Positions 54,495 to 62,015 of a DNA stretch of 64,000 nt are shown piece by piece (position 1 is the first letter of the stretch; the number at the start of each line of letters is the position of its first letter). The notes beneath the pieces are model-generated. The model was given only the letters and a program-made list of their open reading frames with translations. It did not search any database and was not told the origin of the DNA. The stretch is taken from the NCBI RefSeq assembly GCF_021390575.1, contig NZ_JAJEJQ010000004.1, positions 428,648-492,647 on the forward strand, in the 5' to 3' direction. The stretch comes from Paraburkholderia adhaesiva. GTDB taxonomy: Bacteria; Pseudomonadota; Gammaproteobacteria; Burkholderiales; Burkholderiaceae. Position numbers and translations under genes: made by a program.

Positions 54495-54980
54495 ATGACG
54501 ATCGATCCGTCACTCGGTACGATGCAGAACATCCTGCAGTATGTCACCAATCCGGCAATGGGACAGCCGGTCAATCCCAACCAGCTTGCCGTAACGGCTC
54601 CCCAGGCGTATGACCCTGCGTCGCTCGGTTTCTTTCTCGGTCCGGGCGTGAACCTCGATGGCGAGGCGAGCAATACGCAGATCATCGTGTATCTGCGTCC
54701 ACCGCTGGAAGACGTCTCTGAGGACGGCGTGAACCAGGTGCTGATCTATGAGCGTCTTGCGCTATCCGATGTGGCGGCTGCTGGCGCTGTGGCACAGATC
54801 GACTCATTGATATCGGAAACGGAACTGTTGCAGGCTATCGGTGAAGCACTGGGCGTAGTGGGCGACGCCATCAGCTTTGTCACAGCGCCCGCTGGTCAGC
54901 CAGACACCGTTGAAGTTGATGCCGGTCAATCCCCGCTTTACCTGCCGGGGCCAGTGGATGTAACACTTGTCTGGGGATAG
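54495..54980 (+). CDS. Phage beta-rich structural protein (family copy 3)
   Basis: The 161-residue product MTIDPSLGTMQNILQYVTNPAMG continues with strands, a helix (AQIDSLISETELLQAIGEALGVVG) and ends LYLPGPVDVTLVWG. It shares the LALxDxxxxGxxxxI region and the GPVxVxxxW end with the frameshifted gene upstream. It is intact, ending TAG at 54978-54980, with a TGA nine codons later. Probably a virion surface or tail protein; family not named. Confidence 0.55.
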   Translation: MTIDPSLGTMQNILQYVTNPAMGQPVNPNQLAVTAPQAYDPASLGFFLGPGVNLDGEASNTQIIVYLRPPLEDVSEDGVNQVLIYERLALSDVAAAGAVAQIDSLISETELLQAIGEALGVVGDAISFVTAPAGQPDTVEVDAGQSPLYLPGPVDVTLVWG

Positions 54981-55014
54981 GTAGCAGCCCTAAAGCTCAC
55001 CCATTGAAGAATAT

Positions 55015-55027
55015 TTCAGCCCTATAT
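55015..55027 (+). promoter_or_regulatory. Repeated motif TTCAGCCCTATAT, copy 1
   Basis: The 13-base motif lies 67 bases before the first small membrane protein gene (55095). The same motif at 55889 lies before another gene start. Both are followed by CTGCC. It could be a phage promoter or operator. Confidence 0.35.
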
Positions 55028-55094
55028 TCCTGCCACGAATCAGAACCAGAGATGGACTGATTTTTTAAATATCGTCAAGAACAAGGAGCTGAAA

Positions 55095-55211
55095 ATGAAC
55101 TTCCTAGCAAAGGCAGGTACATTCGCTGGACTGATGGCTACAGCTGCTGTGCTAGTTGCCTCCGAAATTGTGATGGTGAAGCTGCTGTGCAAAGTCGGCC
55201 ACATCCGGTAA
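55095..55211 (+). CDS. Tiny membrane protein, 38 residues
   Basis: ATG 55095 follows AAGGAG by 6 bases. The product MNFLAKAGTFAGLMATAAVL continues VASEIVMVKLL, one hydrophobic segment of about 20 residues with a short basic end (CKVGHIR). Good ribosome-binding site and position at the head of a row of short genes support a real gene. A holin-, antiholin- or membrane-anchoring role is possible but not shown. Confidence 0.55.
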   Translation: MNFLAKAGTFAGLMATAAVLVASEIVMVKLLCKVGHIR

Positions 55212-55221
55212 GGCGGCCATC

Positions 55222-55383
55222 ATGCAATTTTTCGGATCGTTTGGCCGTACTGCAGGCGTGCTGCTCGGGCTGTATGTGAGCGTGAAAATCGTGATTGAAA
55301 TCGAGTCGCATCTGCGCGGGAAACGTGCTGGAGCGGCAGCGCAGACGCGGCCCGCGCCCAGGCAGGAAGCCGTGGTCTCGTAA
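55222..55383 (+). CDS. Tiny membrane protein, 53 residues
   Basis: The product MQFFGSFGRTAGVLLGLYVS continues VKIVIEIESHLRGKRAG and ends in a proline- and alanine-rich polar tail. It has one membrane-spanning segment near its start and a soluble basic tail. It starts 10 bases after the previous stop and belongs to the same row of short genes. Possible lysis accessory or virion membrane anchor; not recognised. Confidence 0.5.
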   Translation: MQFFGSFGRTAGVLLGLYVSVKIVIEIESHLRGKRAGAAAQTRPAPRQEAVVS

Positions 55384-55395
55384 GGACGTGAACAG

Positions 55396-55653
55396 ATGAG
55401 AACAGACATGGACGAGAGCAGGCTCACGCGCAGGTTCGCGCCGCAGGCGAAACCCGTCTATCCGGGCGTCTACCAGATCGATCTGGGCGGCAACCGGTAG
55501 GCGTATGCAAGATGGTCGGGAACACGCTGGGGTGTGCCGAGTTTCGACGCCGCCACGGCGGCGGGCGCGACACAGCCCAGCGTGATGCAGGAGCGCGCGT
55601 GGCGTGGTCTTGCGGGGCAACCGGCAGGCCTTGCCGAACCTGCTGCGGTTTGA
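55396..55653 (+). pseudogene. Small phage gene with in-frame TAG
   Basis: From ATG 55396 the frame reads RRFAPQAKPVYPGVYQIDLG-GNR, TAG at 55498-55500 (codon 35), AYARWSGTRWGVPSFDAAT and on to TGA at 55653, 85 codons. The pattern VYxIDLGGN-x-x-AYARWSGTRW is continuous across the stop, like short beta-barrel phage proteins that precede tail genes. So this was one gene of 85 residues. The TAG may be a mutation of CAG or another codon, or may be suppressed. Confidence 0.55.
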
Positions 55654-55668
55654 ACTCAAGGAAAAAAT

Positions 55669-55740
55669 ATGACTTCAGGAATTCTTGTTGCACTGCTGTT
55701 TATCTATGTGATCGCCCAGCTTCTGAGGCGCTGGGGCTGA
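55669..55740 (+). CDS. Micro-membrane protein, 23 residues
   Basis: ATG 55669 follows AAGGAAAAAAT. The product MTSGILVALLFIYVIAQLL is one membrane helix followed by RRWG. It closes the row of short genes before a strong terminator. Such short single-span proteins occur in phage lysis and membrane-remodelling gene sets; the role is unknown. Confidence 0.4.
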   Translation: MTSGILVALLFIYVIAQLLRRWG

Positions 55741-55832
55741 TTTAGCCTCTATCCTGGCGGTAAAAAAAATACCGCTCTCACGCAAGTCTATGCGATGCCC
55801 CCGGTTCGCGTCCTCACAGGCGGGAGCCGTTC

Positions 55833-55866
55833 AGATCGCCCGTGCTGGAGGGGCGATCTTTTTTTT
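55833..55866 (+). terminator. Rho-independent terminator after the small-gene row
   Basis: AGATCGCCC (55833-55841) pairs with GGGCGATCT (55851-55859), a 9-bp stem with a 9-base loop, followed by eight T. It ends the operon that includes the structural and micro-membrane genes. Confidence 0.9.
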
Positions 55867-55888
55867 GGGTCTTCGCATTAAAAAGCTC

Positions 55889-55901
55889 TTCAGCCCTATA
55901 T
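55889..55901 (+). promoter_or_regulatory. Repeated motif TTCAGCCCTATAT, copy 2
   Basis: Exact copy of 55015-55027, located directly after the terminator and 88 bases before the gene at 55990. A position just after a terminator fits a promoter element. Confidence 0.4.
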
Positions 55902-55989
55902 CACTCTGCCGAGTGCAGGTTATTGCCTGAGAATCTTCTTTTGCAATCACCTGTGTATTGGCGACGTAACAGGATTAATGGAGTCTGGG

Positions 55990-56346
55990 ATGAAAACGAT
56001 TATTCTTGATGGTCTGAAAAACCAGGTGCGCCACGCGTTTGAGGTGGGTGAATTTTTGACCGAGGGACGTGCGCTTCCACGCGTGGATTTCGGCAAGTCC
56101 GTGGCGATTGAAGTCACCGCGACCGATACGTTGGGACTGTATCCAACACTGCTATGTGAGGATGACGAAGTGGTCGATCACGGTCGCCAGTTCAGTCGCC
56201 GCATGCACCTGAAGATGGCACCCGGCTGCCAGCACGAGGACGCCATCATGAAGCTCGTGACGGCCAACGGACTGCTCGCGCGGGAATTCAGCCAGGTGAA
56301 GGACGTGCGTGTGTGTCTCAAAACGTATAGCGTCCTGAACGGCTGA
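55990..56346 (+). CDS. Phage-like hypothetical protein, 118 residues
   Basis: The start at 55990 follows GGAG by 6 bases; ATG 55978 is an alternative. The product MKTIILDGLKNQVRHAFEVG continues as an alpha/beta protein with VDFGKSVAIEVTATDTLGLYP, HLKMAPGCQHEDAIMKLVTANG and a final strand VRVCLKTYSVLNG. It is transcribed alone between two terminators, after the TTCAGCCCTATAT motif. A small regulatory or nucleic-acid-modulating protein is possible. Not recognised. Confidence 0.55.
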   Translation: MKTIILDGLKNQVRHAFEVGEFLTEGRALPRVDFGKSVAIEVTATDTLGLYPTLLCEDDEVVDHGRQFSRRMHLKMAPGCQHEDAIMKLVTANGLLAREFSQVKDVRVCLKTYSVLNG

Positions 56347-56366
56347 TACGGCAAGGGGACTGGCTG

Positions 56367-56404
56367 AAACCCCGTCGCATGGCTGTCGGTGCTGCGGGGT
56401 TTTG
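56367..56404 (+). terminator. Stem-loop terminator after the 55990 gene
   Basis: AAACCCCG (56367-56374) pairs with CGGGGTTT (56395-56402) around a 20-base loop; only a short T-run follows, so it may be moderate in strength. Confidence 0.6.
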
Positions 56405-56436
56405 ATCGCAACCATGCTCCGTCATGGAGGCACCGG

Positions 56437-56697
56437 ATGAAGATGTCGAATGCCTTCTGGGTGGTGAGCGGTGCCGGGGTGTGTTTTCTGGTGGGCTGGA
56501 TACTGCCCTCGCCGCTCGTGGATATCATGCGCTGTACGTCGGGTGCAGGTAAGCGTACCGAGGCCCGGGTACTGCAGATATTCATCGATCACGACACGGG
56601 CTGCGAATATGTCGGTCCGAGAAACGGTGCACTCGCACCCCGCACCGGTGCCGATGGCAAACAGCTGTGCGAACATGCGCCGGTAGAACGGCTATAG
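56437..56697 (+). CDS. Small membrane-anchored protein, 86 residues
   Basis: ATG 56437 follows GGAGG by 7 bases. The product MKMSNAFWVVSGAGVCFLVG continues WILPSPLVDIM, one hydrophobic segment near the start, then a soluble domain with ARVLQIFIDHDTGCEYVG and CEHAP. The soluble part resembles small phage or plasmid DUF6440-like proteins that read xVxxDxxTGxxY, an assignment I hold only weakly. Stop TAG, with TGA nine codons on. Confidence 0.45.
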   Translation: MKMSNAFWVVSGAGVCFLVGWILPSPLVDIMRCTSGAGKRTEARVLQIFIDHDTGCEYVGPRNGALAPRTGADGKQLCEHAPVERL

Positions 56698-56888
56698 AAA
56701 ATCTGGATGTACAGGCCGGTATGACCGAATCGCTGGATATTAAATCCGGGACGGGTTAACTGTTTAGCATCATGGCGGTACGACAAGGTTCTCGATGTTG
56801 CAATAATCGGGAAATGGCTGCAAAACCAGCATGTCATGTATCATGCATAGCGTATATGCATGATGACTCTTTGCAGGAGGTGAAGGCG

Positions 56889-57179
56889 ATGTCGAAGTAC
56901 CGCGAACTGCTTGCGCAGAAGGAAAAACTGGAAGCCCAGATCAGGCAGGCCCGTGAGGTGGAATCCACAAAGATGCTGGGTGAGATTCGGGCCGTTGTGC
57001 TGGATTTTGGTTTTACGGCCAGGGATATTTTTGGTGAAAAAGGATCGGGTAACGCAGGAAGCAAGCGTCCACCGGTCCCGCCGAAATATCGGGACCCGAA
57101 GAGCGGTGCAACCTGGAGCGGTCGCGGCAGGGCACCAAGCTGGATCGCGGGCAAGGACCGGGCGAAATTCGCCATCTGA
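56889..57179 (+). CDS. H-NS-family nucleoid protein carried by the phage-like region
   Basis: From ATG 56889 (CAGGAGG, 8-base gap) the 96-residue product has an N-terminal coiled coil (YRELLAQKEKLEAQIRQARE) and the H-NS DNA-binding end YRDPKSGATWSGRGRAPSWI. The frame extends upstream to 56772 with in-frame ATGs, less well placed. H-NS proteins bind AT-rich or foreign DNA and silence it; phage- or plasmid-carried versions hide the element from the host or change host expression. A clear terminator follows at 57210. The gene is intact, unlike the H-NS-like gene at 6909. Confidence 0.88.
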   Translation: MSKYRELLAQKEKLEAQIRQAREVESTKMLGEIRAVVLDFGFTARDIFGEKGSGNAGSKRPPVPPKYRDPKSGATWSGRGRAPSWIAGKDRAKFAI

Positions 57180-57209
57180 TACGGGCAGTTCGGGGTGGAT
57201 GAAAATAAC

Positions 57210-57234
57210 GGACTCGACTGAGTCCTTTTTCTTT
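57210..57234 (+). terminator. Rho-independent terminator after the H-NS gene
   Basis: GGACTC-GACT-GAGTCC (57210-57225) is followed by TTTTTCTTTT. Confidence 0.85.
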
Positions 57235-57286
57235 TGGCGTGTCTTGAATCGTATGGACCCTGTCCACGCGACCAAAGGCAAGCCTC

Positions 57287-57745
57287 ACGAGCACGCTTAC
57301 CCCTCAGGCCAGTCTGCAGGCCCAGATCGCAGAGCTGGTCAGCCTGATCGAAAATCTGGGTACACCCATCAAGGCGGCCATCGCGGCGGCGTCCACTGCC
57401 CCGGTAACGGCCGTGGTCAATCTGCCTGGCGCCACAAGCGTGGCGCTCGATCTCACGCCGATCACGAAAGGCGCGCCCGAGATCCTTTTTAGCCTGCCCG
57501 TAGGCGTGAACGTGACGACGGCGCTGTCGGTCACGAATGCGCCTGCTTCAGGTGTATTGGCCGCGTTTGTGCTGGTCGTGCATGGCAACTCCGGTTCTGC
57601 GATAACGTGGCCGTCGAATTTTCTCTGGCCGCAGGGCATCGTGCCGTCATTGAGCGGTGTGGCGGGCAAGCTTGATACGTTCGTCGGCTACACGCTGAAC
57701 GGCGGCGCGACGTTCTACACCTTTGTCGCGGGGCAAAATCAATGA
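57287..57745 (+). CDS. Phage tail or fibre-associated protein, start codon apparently ACG
   Basis: The frame STLTPQASLQAQIAELVSLI continues to VNLPGATSVALDLTPITKGAPEILFSLP and ends TFYTFVAGQNQ. It is coherent from the first codon after ACG at 57287-57289, which follows AAAGG by 9 bases, but no ATG, GTG or TTG lies near; the first in-frame alternative is GTG at about 57413, which would lose the helical start. So an ATG has probably mutated to ACG, or ACG is used weakly. The 152-residue product is a short coiled coil plus beta domain. Its stop overlaps the start of the tail-fibre gene (ATGA). Confidence 0.5.
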   Translation, partial: TSTLTPQASLQAQIAELVSLIENLGTPIKAAIAAASTAPVTAVVNLPGATSVALDLTPITKGAPEILFSLPVGVNVTTALSVTNAPASGVLAAFVLVVHGNSGSAITWPSNFLWPQGIVPSLSGVAGKLDTFVGYTLNGGATFYTFVAGQNQ

Positions 57746-58738
57746 ACCTCTCCCGCCTGCTGCTGATGGTCACGACGCGCCCCTGGCGCGGTCTGCTCGA
57801 TGAACTGGCTACCCCTGCTGCTGGCGCATGGAGCCTGCGGCGCCTCACCGGTGCCTATGCGGGTCCGTGTATCAACGTGCGGCGCGATTCGGACAATACG
57901 ACCCAGGACATCAGTTTTACTTTGTCGGGAGATCTGAACGTCGCGGGGCTGCTCGCTTTCGTCGGTGCCGGCAATGGCTTTGTGAAGATCTGGTACGACC
58001 AGATGCCGGGCGCGGCCCACCTCTCCCAGGCCAATATGGCAAGCCAGCCGCAGATCGTGGCGAACGGCAAGGCCTTCGCCTGGCCCTCATGGTCCGCTCG
58101 CCAGGCCATCGAAACGAATGGCGGCACGCTGGGCGCCAACGGCTCCTTCCTCTGCACGAGCATCCCCGCGGCCGCACTGGTTTTTCCGCAGCCGCTCACG
58201 CGTTCGTCCGTACTCGCTTTTCCCTGGGAGCTGGCTTCGGGCAACGGCAATCCGATTGTGCTCAACAGCGGTGACACCACCCACATCGAGCTGTATCAGG
58301 GTTCAAACAGTACGCTCATCACGTTCGCCTACAACACGACAAGTGGTGGCACGGGTTTTACCTGCGCGAGCGGCATTGCCGTGGGCACCACGGGTCAGGT
58401 GCTTGAACTGCTCAATGAGGGGGCGAGCACGGTCTACTTCAACGGTATGCCGGCTTCAGGCGGCGTCGGCACGGGCGAGTCCGAGATGATGTGCGTGGGT
58501 GCGGACAACAACGGGGTGTCGCGCTGCTCGCAGGGACTGTATGGCGAAGTCATCGAGTTTGCACAGTTGCTTCCCGCTACGGACCAGCAGGCGCTGCTCA
58601 TGGATCAGTGCGCGTACTGGGGAACGGCAAGTCCTTACCGTGCGCTCGTGCTCTCGGACAGTCCTTACGCGTACTGGCCACTGGATGAATCCAGCGGCAC
58701 GACAGCAAAGGACATCTCGGGCAACGCGCGCAACGGGA
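57742..58738 (+). pseudogene. Tail fibre or adhesin, 5' part (cut by IS66)
   Basis: From ATG 57742 the frame codes AWSLRRLTGAYAGPCINVRRDSDNTTQDISF, then VKIWYDQMPGAAHLSQANMASQPQIV, which is the arabinofuranosidase B-like catalytic domain pattern common in phage fibres, then YAYWPLDESSGTTAKDISGNARNG, the start of a LamG domain. Here IS66 enters with the duplication CAACGGGA. The frame continues exactly at 61299 (TYQAGAQLASGLLLPG). So one large fibre gene lay here, likely binding host surface sugars. The 3' part also stops early. Confidence 0.8.
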
Positions 58739-58807
58739 GTAAGCGTCCGACCACGACCGTTCTTGACAGCATGTTGGTATCGAACAGTTGAACGCAGCGC
58801 GTTGAAT

Positions 58808-60407
58808 TCAGGCGACGTCGAAGTGAAGCTGATCGGCAACGACCCACGGCAGCAGCTCGTCGACGCGATTGACGGGATGCTCGGCAATGCGAGATGACGT
58901 GGCGCAGGTAGGCCTCGGGATCGAGGCCATTCAGTTTGGCGGTACCGACCAGAGTGTAGATTGCGGCGCCGCGTTCGCCACCGCTATTGGAGCCGAAGTG
59001 CAGGAAGTTTTCTCGGCCGAGAGCGACCGCACGTAACGCGCGTTCAGCGGCGTTGTTGTCGATTTCCACGGCGCCGTCATCGACGTACAGCGTGAGCGCT
59101 GCCCACTGATTCAGTGCGTCGTTGATGGCTTTGGCGGTATCGCCTTTCTGGGACACCGTACTCAATGTCGAGCGCAGCCAGATCTCGAGGGCGTCGAGTA
59201 GCGGACGCGCCTGCTCCTGCCTGACACGTCTTCGCTCATCCGGTGGCTTGCCTCGAATCGCGGCCTCAATTGCGTACAGTTCTCCGATCCGGCGCGACGC
59301 TTCAGTGTTGACCTCGTTCCTGCGCGCGACGAACAGATCATGGAATTTGCGGCGCGCGTGTACCATGCATCCAGCCTCGCGCACCTCACCACCTTCGTAG
59401 ATCGCGTTGTAACCCGCGAACGCATCGGCCTGCAGTGTTCCCTTGAAGCACTTCAGATGGGTTTGTGGATATTCACCAGAGCGTGTGGGACTGTATGCGA
59501 ACCAGACCGCCGGCGCTTCCTCCGAACCAGCCGGTCGGTCATCCCGAACGTAGGTCCAGATCCGTGCCGTCCGTGTCTTGCCGTTTCCGGGTTCGAGCAC
59601 GGGTACCGGCGTGTCATCGGCGTGGATCTTCACGGCAGCCATCACGTATCGGCGAATGACCTCCACGAGTGGCCGGAGCAACGCACTGCACTGGCCGACC
59701 CAGTCCGCGAGTGTCGAGCGGCTGAGCTCCACGCCGTCGCGCGCGTAAATCACTGACTGGCGATACAGGGGTAGGTGGTCGCAGAATTTGCCGACCAGGA
59801 CGTGCGCGAGCAATCCGGGGCCTGGCATGCCGCGATCGATCGGCCGGCTGGGCGCCGCGGCCTGCACAATGCAGTCGCAACGGGTACAGGCCTTCTTCAG
59901 CCGCCGATGACGAATCACCCGCCAATGGCCGGGCACATAGTCGAGTTGCTCGGCAATGTCCTCGCCCAGATCGGCGAGTGCGCCACCGCACTGCGGGCAA
60001 CACGCATCATCGGGCTGGTGAACAACATCTTCGCGTGGCAGGTGCGCCGGTAGTGGCTTGCGTCCTGTCGGCTTGCCGGCTTCAGGGCGAGGCCGCCGCT
60101 TCGGCTCATCGACCGCCGCCACACCGTCGTTGGCCTGCAGATCTTCGAGACGCAATTCCAGTTGTTCGATCTGGCGATCAATCTTCTCCGACTTGCGCCC
60201 GAACTGCATGCGCTGGAGCTTCGCGATCCACAGCTTCAGATGCTCGATCTCGAGCGCACGATCCGAGAGTGTCTGCTGAAGCGTCGTCACGGTGCTGCGC
60301 AGATCCGCAAGGTCGCCTTCGCGCTCGCGTAGCGCCGCCTCACGCGCGAGCACAAGAGTCTTCAAGGCCTCGATGTCGTCCGGGAGGGAAGCATTGCTGG
60401 ATGCCAT
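58808..60407 (-). pseudogene. tnpC: IS66 TnpC transposase with C-terminal frameshift
   Basis: The frame from 60407 codes a normal IS66 transposase: N-terminal coiled coil (MASSNASLPDDIEALKTLVL), zinc-binding CCPQCGGALADLG, DDE domain with HADDTPVPVL, DAFAGYNAIYEGG and DNNAAERALRAVALGRENFLHFGS. After EAYLRHVIS, near 58890, two bases are missing; the shifted frame continues IAEHPVNRVDELLPWVV and ends TGA at 58808. So the last 30 residues are altered and the frame runs past the element to 58665. The catalytic domain is whole; activity is uncertain. Confidence 0.85.
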
Positions 60408-60458
60408 GCAGCGAGTTTACGCGCGTGCATTGCGCTACGCGCGCGTTGTCACATACGT

Positions 60459-60818
60459 TTACAAAGCACTGCAGGGTCGGGCTGCATCGACAGGCTGTCG
60501 CCAGTCGAACCCTTCGAGCAGAAGGCCGAGTTGGGCGCTGGTCAGCGAAACAACACCGCCGTCAGCACGAGGCCAGGCAAAGCGCCCACGCTCCAGGCGC
60601 TTGGCGAACAGGCATAGCCCACCGTCACGCCAGTACAGGCATTTGAGGAGGTCGCCACGTTTGCCTCTGAACACGAAGATGTGTCCGCAGAACGGATCCT
60701 TCGCCAGCACGGTCTGCACCTTCGCAGCCAGGCCATCAAAGCCGCAGCGCATGTCCGTAAATCCGGCGGCAACCCAGATGCGCGTGTTCGCCAGCGGACC
60801 GATCACCGGGCCAGGCAC
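60459..60818 (-). CDS. tnpB: IS66 TnpB (Orf2)
   Basis: The 119-residue product has the IS66 Orf2 pattern WVAAGFTDMRCGFDGLAAKV, then FVFRGKRGDLLKCLYWRDGGLCLFAKRLERGRF. It is needed together with TnpA and TnpC for transposition, role not settled. It overlaps tnpA by 16 bases. Confidence 0.93.
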   Translation of the reverse strand: MPGPVIGPLANTRIWVAAGFTDMRCGFDGLAAKVQTVLAKDPFCGHIFVFRGKRGDLLKCLYWRDGGLCLFAKRLERGRFAWPRADGGVVSLTSAQLGLLLEGFDWRQPVDAARPCSAL

Positions 60819-61198
60819 TGGATCACCACGCGCAGCGTGTCGGGATCGACGCTCCCTTCAACGTACACGTCGCCTCGTGGCAACCGGATTCGGATCGTGC
60901 CGGGCACCTGTGCCGCAGGCGTAGATGCAGCCGGTTCGGCTACGCTGCTGTCGCCAGCCTCATTCACGGTGACCGGCAGCAAGGCACATCTGCGCTCGTC
61001 GGCGCCAAGCCGTCCTTCGAGATACTGCTTGCGCCAGTCGAACACCTGATTCGCATTCACTTCGTGACTGCGTGCAATCTCCGCCACCGAGCGCCCACTG
61101 GATAACGTCTCCTCGACGATCTGGCGCTTCTCATCCGGTGTACGCCGCCGATACTTGCGGGCGCCTTTGACTTCGGTGAATTCGGTCACTGTGTCCAT
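60803..61198 (-). CDS. tnpA: IS66 TnpA (Orf1)
   Basis: From ATG 61198 the 131-residue product has the helix-turn-helix RRRTPDEKRQIVEETLSSG, SVAEIARSHEVNANQVFDWRKQY and the C-terminal IRIRLPRGDVYVEGSVDPDTLRVVI, the usual pattern of IS66 Orf1. It probably binds the element ends. The frame extends to 61243 without better start. Confidence 0.93.
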   Translation of the reverse strand: MDTVTEFTEVKGARKYRRRTPDEKRQIVEETLSSGRSVAEIARSHEVNANQVFDWRKQYLEGRLGADERRCALLPVTVNEAGDSSVAEPAASTPAAQVPGTIRIRLPRGDVYVEGSVDPDTLRVVIQCLAR

Positions 61199-61298
61199 GA
61201 TTTCCTTTATGGGCACAGTGACATATGTGCCCCGGGAAATCATGGCGACGCATTCTTCCTGCGTCTATACGGTCACGGTCGGACGGTTACCAACGGGA

Positions 61299-61657
61299 CC
61301 TATCAGGCCGGTGCGCAGCTGGCTTCCGGGCTGCTGCTGCCGGGTGAGGATGCGTACGTGATCTTGAACGGCGCGTCGAATGCCTATGTCGACGTGAGCG
61401 CCGCCGCGAACTTCTGCGCGGGCAGTACGTGGAGCGTCGAATGCTGGGTCAACATTGCCGCCTATATGGCAGCGGGCGCGAATGGATCGTATCCGCCCTG
61501 TACGGGTTCGCGGTTTCTTGGCAACACGACATGGACCAGTGGCAGTAATCGCCAGGGCGCGCTTGATCTCGGCATCGAGCACCGGAACCAGGGGGGCGAG
61601 GCGGATGTGATTTTCTACTGGACGGGCAAGCTAGCACTACGCCAATATATCCACTGA
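61299..61657 (+). pseudogene. Tail fibre, 3' part after IS66 (LamG domain, truncated)
   Basis: The frame continues the fibre as TYQAGAQLASGLLLPGEDAY with ASNAYVDVSAAANFCAGSTWSVECWVNIAAYM, a LamG (concanavalin-like) fold, and breaks off at TGA 61655-61657 after VIFYWTGKLALRQYIH. A LamG domain would need about 60 more residues; the sequence from about 61633 on looks unrelated. So the gene and the phage block end here by a second rearrangement. Confidence 0.75.
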
Positions 61658-61659
61658 TC

Positions 61660-61677
61660 TGTCGCATGAATGCGACA
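61660..61677. repeat. Palindrome at the end of the phage-like block
   Basis: TGTCGCAT-GA-ATGCGACA lies 3 bases after the premature stop of the fibre gene. It may be a mobile-element or recombination end. Confidence 0.5.
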
Positions 61678-61745
61678 GGGGTAGACTGGAGTGGCCCGTC
61701 AGGTGGAGGTGGGCGGCTTGCCCGAGTCCGACGGGCACCACGCCT

Positions 61746-61979
61746 TCAGGTCTTCCCTGAAGGGGATAACGTGGCAATCTCCCCGTGCAGTTTCGCCTCC
61801 GCCTCGAAAAACCAGCGCCGCGGCAGCTTCTCCAGCAGCCGGTCGTGCAGCGTCAGCACCCGCGCAAACATCGCGCCATCCTCTGCACTGACCGACACGC
61901 GCCCCGGACTGCCACCCCTGACAGAATATATACTGGAGAAATGTTGCTCAGGCGCAACGGTAGCCATCGCGTTGCGCAA
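61746..61979 (-). CDS. Small protein sharing the HDRLLE-LPRRW motif with its neighbour
   Basis: The 77-residue product contains FARVLTLHDRLLEKLPRRWFFEAEA, matching AKLLTIHDRLLEGLPRRWYEGAQQ in the next gene upstream (62016). It is therefore a shortened paralogue, perhaps a duplication of the C-terminal end only. Function is unknown. It is the last gene of the minus-strand operon. Confidence 0.45.
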   Translation of the reverse strand: MRNAMATVAPEQHFSSIYSVRGGSPGRVSVSAEDGAMFARVLTLHDRLLEKLPRRWFFEAEAKLHGEIATLSPSGKT

Positions 61980-62015
61980 CAGTCAATCCGCCGGCTCCGC
62001 TCCGTGAAGCCCCGT

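Larger units (their letters stand above)
58739..61290. mobile_element. IS66-family element
   Basis: The 2552-bp unit has 21-bp imperfect inverted ends (GTAAGCGTCCGACC and GTAACCGTCCGACC) and an exact 8-bp target duplication CAACGGGA (58731-58738 and 61291-61298), as known for IS66. It has the three typical genes tnpA, tnpB and tnpC on the minus strand. It cuts the tail-fibre gene. Confidence 0.95.
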
